From: Saccoglossus kowalevskii
Taxonomy: Eukaryota > Hemichordata > Enteropneusta > Harrimaniidae
Assembly: GCF_000003605.2 (NCBI RefSeq)
Contig: NW_003114461.1
Location: forward strand, 451,077-515,076
Length of the DNA: 64,000 nucleotides
Reading direction: 5' to 3'
How positions within the stretch are numbered: the first letter of the stretch is position 1; each line of letters begins with the position of its first letter. Made by a program: the position numbers and the translations under genes. This document shows, piece after piece, positions 58,218 to 64,000 of this stretch. Under the pieces are notes generated by a model. That model did not search any database. It was not told the DNA's origin and saw only the letters and a list, made by a program, of their open reading frames with translations.

Positions 58218-59359
58218 TTCCTCAGCTCCTGAGAGCGAGGTTTTTTGTAGTTATGTTGGCGAACGCCACTGTGTCTGCGGAAGTACTATGGGAGATTGCA
58301 TGATGGGAGTGAAAAGTCTTTTGATCAATAAAATAATTTTAGAAAAGTGAAAACTAGAGTGATTGTGAAATAAAGGTTGGTTTTAAGTATTAAATATCAT
58401 TGAATCTGGATGGAATACTAGTAATGAAAGGAAATTGAACGGTTATGAAAGGGCAGTAAATGTGACCAGAATGCAAGGTCAGAATCCGGGGGTCAAATAC
58501 GTCACAATACATCCATCATGGCGGCTGTCAACAACTATGGATGCGGTGAAAGACTTGATTTGTAGTTTGCGTGAATGGCGGCCGGGCGAAAAATTCATGC
58601 AAATTCTGTGCTTCAGTAACAGTATTTGCTGTTTTTTTTTGTTCAATAGAATAATACAATAAAATACCGCCAAAGGACATTTCCTTCTAGTAAACAAAAC
58701 AACCTTGAGACTTTTATCTTGAGAAATTGAGAAGACGAAATTCACTTGAGACAGTCGTTGTTGTGGAAAACAATGGACATACTTCTCCAAGGTATCAAGG
58801 GTATTTTTGATTATTTGAAGAGGAAAACTGCTGCCTTACGGAAAAGCAAAGTTCAATGTCATTGGTCACAGTAATTCAAATTTCTTTCAGAGGTGTTACC
58901 TGGTGTCGAAGTAATAGCATTACGATGTTTTCGAGTTTCTCGCTTTACGTCTTGTACTAGCCGAGCAACGCTTTGATAATTTATCAATATACATATGGTG
59001 GTACTTATGGCGAAATGAAATTGCACTAAAATCAGCAGACTCACCCAGAGTGGACCAGCCAGCGCCAGCGAGATTCGAAAGCCAACCGTTTAGTCAAAAC
59101 ACAAGCAGTTAGCAAATTCGCTAGCGAATTGGCTGTCCCAATACTTCTGAGACTTGCTGTGATGCAGATATATTGTAAATTACGTACACAGAGGTAACAC
59201 TACAATACATTTCCCTTTACATTCCTAGTATTACACAACAGTCTTTGTGCTGAGGCAGTTATGGTTCACAACCATCACTAGTTCTCTTGTAAAGACTTGT
59301 ATTACTGTTGATAAACACTATGTTTACTTGGTGAAGTCGTCTGTAGTAAGGCAACACCC
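58218..59359. other. Intergenic, no gene seen
   Basis: Around 58495-58600 there are promoter-like motifs (TACGTCAC, CATGGCGGC, GGCGGCCGGGCG), but no exon is attached to them. Confidence 0.45.
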
Positions 59360-59640
59360 AAACTACTCTATGTCATGATCGTGCCAATAACTACTCTGAC
59401 GTCATCCTATCACCAACGTTTAGCTATTTTTAGATTTCAGCCATCGGGTTCAGTGACAGCTGACAAAAGCGTGTGCGTCAGTAGGTGTGGTATTACGGTC
59501 AACAAGACAACATATGCTATTCGTATGCAAATATCGGCCTTCTGGAGACCTGCACGAAACGGTTGCGTGGTTATGAGATTTGCAAGTGAAATACTGTATA
59601 CGTATTTATTCACAGTATAGATTATAGCGTTAATTTTGCC
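59360..59640 (+). repeat. Intergenic repeat T, copy 2
   Basis: Matches copy 1 through ATAACTA.T, CCAACGTTTAGCTATTT, AAAAGCGTGTGCGTCAGTA and GGTCAACAA to ATGCTATTCGTATGCAAAT. Confidence 0.55.
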
Positions 59641-60089
59641 TCATGTCGGTGGTACATACGTCCAATTGACATTGATTCCGATGACATCTGAATGTGGGTA
59701 TCACACAATTAGCTCTATTGATGAATGCGTGTTTAAAAATAGAAAATAACATTTGCTTCAGTGCGCATATTATAGGAAACTGTTCTGTTTTTACGTCCTC
59801 GCGCTTGTATACGTTTTACTTGAAAAAAGAACGGCAATGCATAACCAATGTGGTCCAGGCCTGGATCCACCACGTTGTCAGAGTGAGCGTTGTTAGGTTG
59901 TTGGCTGCTCACCGCCATGGATCCTGTTGGAGTGAAACTGGTGGACGCGTAAGTCGTATTGCGCATACTTAAACCAGCAATAAACTAACTTATAATCCCC
60001 GTATAAATTGTGTCAAATCCGAAGGTTAATTGTGATTTTAAACACATTGCACGTATTTGGGGCGTAAGTGTACAAACCACGTTATCGAA

Positions 60090-60810
60090 ATAGACCTTGA
60101 CCCATTTTTCAATGTTAATAATCTAAATACAATACACATAATGAAATTAAATTTCAAATTAAATAGTTGTATTATGTTGAGTTATACTAAATATAAACTT
60201 GTATTATTGCTGACCAACTCTCATTTTACTTGCAGTGGTGATTCCGTCAGTTTAACCACACCCAGTACTATATCTGGTAACAGGGCGACCAACTTGATGA
60301 CGCGTGTGCGTCAGTGGGTATGGTGATATCAACAATGAAACAAGTGTTATTCTTATGCCAACCTTCTTTGGTCTTGAGACTTGAAAGTACGTAGAATAAT
60401 GGGCGGACGCGTAAGGCAGCGCAGGCTTACACCCGGGCTCTGCAATAAACTATTTTGAATTCGCAGTACACGACGATTTAAGCAAATTTCGTCATATCAG
60501 AAGCGAGGCCGAGATTTTTGCGGAGGATCAGCCAATGACCGAATGAAAAATAACGTCAACTCTGACAACGCAACGAAATGAAGCAGTACTGTGGCTTATA
60601 TATTTGAAGCCAAGATAAAAGCTTACAATATAGTTTTTAGCGCTAATCCTGTATGTCCTGTGTGTAGTGTATTTTCCATTTTTATCGATAAATCCCGAAT
60701 CTGCAAGAATGTGTTTTGTCTCTTGAACTTTGCTTCGAACGAGTAACTCTCTCAATGACTGCATGTTTACAATAATTACTAGGGAAGATCACTTTAGACT
60801 AGAAATGCCA
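60090..60810 (+). repeat. Intergenic repeat T, copy 3
   Basis: Matches copy 1 through AATAATCTAAATACAATA, TTATGTTGAGTTATACTAAATATA, GCGTGTGCGTCAGTGGGTATGG, CAACAATGxAACAAGTGTTATTC and finally CTCTCTCAATGACTGCATGT. Confidence 0.55.
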
Positions 60811-61983
60811 GTGGTAAATTCCAGCGCTCTCTAAAAGAATATACTAAATTGTATTTGAATCAAGGGTATAATTGCACAGACTAATTGAACGACAACGATG
60901 CATATTTGTCGAACTCTAGAAAACTGTAACACAGTAGCAAAGTGGTAACTCACTGGCCCGCAAAATTGCAGCCCAGGAGCATAGAGAAAACATTTGCTGT
61001 ATTACAGCAGAAGATTGTAAATTTATATGTTCTCAGTAAAGACATTGCGGGACCTTGAAAGGGGTTCGATTTAAATGTACTGTGTCTCTGGGCCAGTCTA
61101 CTTAGTCTGCGACCCGGAGTGATATTGATAACAGAAGTTTGTTTCTCGTTCCCTCGCACTGGGTCCGTGTATTTTCATTCCCGTTTACGGGGAACACGTT
61201 TTCAATACGGGGGGGGGGGGCATCAAAAACGTTAGACATAATGATAGCAGTCGAATCGTTCAAATCACAGTTAAATGATTTCGACGCGAAATCTCCATTG
61301 CACGGAGTGTAGCTTTCACCCGAGGCTGATCCAAACAATCCCTGTTGTTGTAGGATCGCTGAGTTTTCAAAATAAAATGTATGTCATCAAATCCGATGAT
61401 TTGTATTCATTATGATCGACAACAAAATCTGAAAAGTGTGGTTCCCTGACAGCAGAAGGCACAGGTATGATAATAATAAATACTTTTATATCGCACCAAT
61501 CTTCGAGCAAGTAAACGAAAATTCCTGCTCTATATTTAAGGAAGCTGACATCAGGTAACAGAGAATTATTTACCAAAAGGTACTTGCTAGCCAAATGCAA
61601 ACGCCCGAGGCCAGTCGCATCCAAATATCATGCCACGACACGCGTCTTCTGGAACCAGCGAAGTGAGTAAACAGACGCCCTCTTGTGATGACGATCAATA
61701 TGTTAACATTCTGTTAGTTGAGGGCGCATCACATAACATTTCATTGGACTAGAGTGCTGGCCGTGATATTTAGATGGTCTACAATTGCTACCACTCGTCA
61801 TTTTTACGGTGGTCGTATCTCAAAAAACGACGTGTCGGTCAAATAACCGTCAATTTAAATTTTCCACGTCGACTGTCGTGAATTGGGAAGAGGAAGTATG
61901 TTGAGATTGGATGGAGTTAGGGGATGATGGAATTGCGACTAGCTAAAATTGCGATCGAATATTAAGAAGTGCTTTAATACCCT
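60811..61983. other. Intergenic, no gene seen
   Basis: A G homopolymer at about 61209-61220; no other feature supported. Confidence 0.5.
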
Positions 61984-62017
61984 TTATATAACCACGGATA
62001 TTTCGGAACGTTCATTT
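61984..62017 (+). promoter_or_regulatory. TATA/initiator core promoter of the A20-like zinc-finger gene
   Basis: TTATATAA (61984-61991) lies about 28-30 bases before TCATTT (62012-62017), a match to the arthropod-type initiator TCAKTY with its A at 62014. The spacing is ideal for a TATA-Inr pair and leaves a leader of about 100 bases before the first ATG codons. Confidence 0.6.
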
Positions 62018-62120
62018 AGTTCGAAAATAACCAAAAATCAATTGCGAGATAAATAAAAATCAGTCGGACGATTTGTGCGATGCTATATCAATGGACTCGC
62101 TCATTCTATAATCATCATGA

Positions 62121-62534
62121 CTGAGATGGAGTTGTGCGCTTCAAACACGGAAGGGATTGAAATGTAAGAAACGACATTGCGACATGTACGCCACTGTTGA
62201 ACCTGAAGGGTATTGTTCATATTGTTTTAGTCAAATGTTGAAAATCAACGAGAAACGACTTGCTCGTAAATATTTCAAGTGTACGACCGACGGTTGCAAA
62301 ATGATTGGTTTTAGGTTCTTAGATGGACGATGTAACGAATGTGGCGTAATATCGTGGTCCCCAAGTGATAGATTCGATAAACAGGCAACAGATGATTACA
62401 TACATTTTTTGGAAACCCGGATTTCAACGTACAAAGTCGAACTTGAAAGAGAGAGGCTTGAACGCCAGAGGTTAACTTGCGCAATTTCTAAATTTCATCG
62501 GATTAAAAAAAGAGTGCGAGGGCGCTGTCACTAA
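62121..62534 (+). CDS. Small protein with two A20-like zinc fingers and a charged helix
   Basis: The frame contains two motifs with the exact A20-type spacing C-x4-C-x11-C-x2-C: CKKRHCDMYATVEPEGYCSYC, and about 35 residues later one from CTTDGC to RCNEC. A long charged helix rich in E, R and L follows (ETRISTYKVELERERLERQR), and the protein ends in a basic tail at 62534. A20-type fingers bind ubiquitin or ubiquitin ligases in TNFAIP3, AN1/A20 stress proteins and Rabex-5; here that is inference from spacing. The N-terminus is unresolved; the coordinates give the open frame, not a confirmed start. The dense arrangement with the minus-strand coding stretch on the right leaves open whether it is a host gene or cargo of a virus-like fossil. 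The 3' end overlaps a 28-bp tandem repeat. Confidence 0.5.
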   Translation: MRWSCALQTRKGLKCKKRHCDMYATVEPEGYCSYCFSQMLKINEKRLARKYFKCTTDGCKMIGFRFLDGRCNECGVISWSPSDRFDKQATDDYIHFLETRISTYKVELERERLERQRLTCAISKFHRIKKRVRGRCH

Positions 62535-62563
62535 AGAAAGAGTGCGAGGGCGCTGTCACTAAA
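62508..62563 (+). repeat. 28-bp tandem duplication across the 3' end of the zinc-finger gene
   Basis: Two perfect or near-perfect units containing GAGTGCGAGGGCGCTGTCAC begin at about 62508 and 62536. The stop codon lies in the first unit. Confidence 0.9.
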
Positions 62564-62872
62564 GTACGATTATAACTACTACTACTAGCATCATTATGTA
62601 CGTAATTGAAAAAAAAAAAAACGATTTTGATGTATGACAATTTTTTGGGGTTTGAAGAAAAAAAAATCAGTGACATTATAACTCGTGATTTGATCATGTA
62701 CTTCATCGATGCGTTCCATTTTCTCTTCAATAAATCGATTGTCAGTGAGACATCGCAACATGATTATCAAAATCATATCCACCCGCCTAGAGAACATAAA
62801 CATATAAATAAGTGAGTAGCTGATTAATAAATTAAAAACATTTTAAACATTAAACATTTTGTAAGTGAGTCA

Positions 62873-64000
62873 CTAAAAAAATCTTACCACCGCAAATTCT
62901 TCAACTTTCTGAATATATTCCTGAACAACTTCTTTGTTTGATTGAAACGCGTGTTCACTACAAAGTTCGACGATTTCAGCCACTTCCAATCGACTCTCCT
63001 CTTCGCACTTCTCCCTGTCTTTCTCATCGATATATTTCATTACATTTCGATTTTCTTTTATCTTGTCTACGTATTTGGAAATTCGGGATGTGATATCATG
63101 TACATCCACACTTCGTGACTTTTACAGCCATAATCGTAAAACAGCTCGAGGGCTTCTTCTGGGCATTCATCGAAGCGAGCAAATTGCTTAGATCAGCGTT
63201 AAATTGTTCATCTCTACATTCAAGTTTGCGGATGATTTCCAAATCTTCACTTTGTACAGTTACTTCGCTAAGGACAGAGATCGGCGTGAATGAGAACATT
63301 TCGACCGATATAACAGTAAACGAGCTCATAGGTAATTTACGGACAATCTCGTGGACTTGAGTCATATCTTCGCCCCTCTTACGAACTGCGACGGATTAGC
63401 CATTGGAAAGTATTTTCCAGGTGTTGCACGGTGTTCGGTTATTAAATTAAACATATGTATCATTAGAGTCATAAGAGTTTGCTAGAAATCTACCAAATTA
63501 TTTACCGACCTTATGTTAGTAAACTTATCCATTACTTTATTCACCCGTTGAAATTGAATTTGCGACAAGAAAGGGCGGAGAAACACGTACAAGTCCAGTT
63601 TGTTACAATCGCCCAGACCTTTAATTTGGTACAGCGAATATGCTAAGAGACCGTGCGAAAGCGAATTGAAATTATCCCTTTCATAGAATGTTTACTAGTA
63701 GTTGCGTATTTTATAACTTGGAGCCATCTCGGTGGGAGTTCTCGGTTATCCTCGAAGTGTACTTTACCCAGGTATTTTCCATTCTCCACGTCGTTAGAAC
63801 CGCAATATGTGAGCGATGGAGGTACTGCTTCTGATGATGCCGTATCCGACACGCTTGTCACGTGATAACCGTTAGTCATAATCAAACATCCGGTACCATT
63901 TATCACCTTAGTCACGTGTTTCCTCTTGTTACGTATTTTACAAAACAGGTCGTCGTGTAATTTCATAATATGGTAGACGGGAACTAGCCATTTATTGGCA
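62873..64000 (-). pseudogene. Minus-strand coding fossil, possibly from a DNA virus-like element, running off the right edge
   Basis: Almost the whole stretch shows protein-like sequence on the minus strand, spread over more than one frame. Composition is balanced and richer in CpG than the AT-rich DNA to the left, with E/K/D-rich helical parts nearest 62.9 kb. It is broken, with about four or five breaks, and continues beyond the window. I do not recognise the protein. Dense coding next to a compact TATA/initiator gene would fit an inserted large DNA virus or similar element, but a decayed host gene is equally possible. Family and age are unassigned. Confidence 0.35.

Overview
The window looks like nuclear DNA of an AT-rich animal genome. 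Genes have spliced exons with GT..AG borders, small exons and 5' noncoding exons, the intergenic stretches are long, and non-LTR retrotransposons, TTAA-type DNA transposons and microsatellites are present. There is no bacterial-style operon, Shine-Dalgarno spacing or CRISPR array. A marine invertebrate, perhaps a lophotrochozoan such as a mollusc, annelid or brachiopod, fits best; this is inference from gene style and repeats. Three assembly gaps (13085-13490, 26376-27002, 50824-51475) limit what can be said.

Region 1 (1-12 kb) is mostly gene-poor. It holds one clear single-exon gene (7982-9295) for a Golgi type II glycosyltransferase of the GT32 / DXD-sugar-transferase kind. Region 2 (12-24 kb) carries a small family of O-fucosyltransferase-like genes: two five-exon genes that look whole (A, 12246-15929; C, 20651-23378) and a dead exon-2 fragment between them (B, about 19.1-19.6 kb). 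A fourth, gutted copy (D) lies at 39.3-41.3 kb. The GT32 gene and this family together form a glycosyltransferase neighbourhood.

Region 3 (19.6-43.1 kb) is best read as an old tandem segmental duplication. The first unit runs repeat R1 - gene C - repeat S1; the second runs R2 - gene remnant D - S2. Each unit was later broken up by different insertions. Unit 1 received two inverted copies of a roughly 2-kb TTAA-flanked DNA transposon (23856-26041 and 28561-30440). Unit 2 received a block with broken minus-strand coding sequence and AAGATGGC-type repeats (about 35.5-40.1 kb) and a LINE fragment (42.0-42.6 kb).

Region 4 (44-57 kb) holds three genes for small secreted proteins with near-identical signal peptides and very different mature parts. 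One is Arg/Gly/His-rich (44485-44796). Two carry perfect or near-perfect PRPSGHP heptapeptide arrays (48923-49810, 56414-56905). The latter two share a 5' module of about 200 bp with an AP-1-like site, a TATA-like box and an initiator-like TCAGTT. A third, decayed copy of the module sits about 350 bp upstream of the second. This secreted family with its copied promoter is the strongest candidate for an undescribed system; a defence (antimicrobial) or structural/adhesive role is inference only.

Region 5 (57-64 kb) contains a 165-bp TTAA miniature transposon, three diverged copies of an intergenic repeat, a small gene with two A20-like zinc fingers behind a good TATA/initiator promoter, and at the right edge a broken minus-strand coding stretch that could be a DNA-virus-like fossil.
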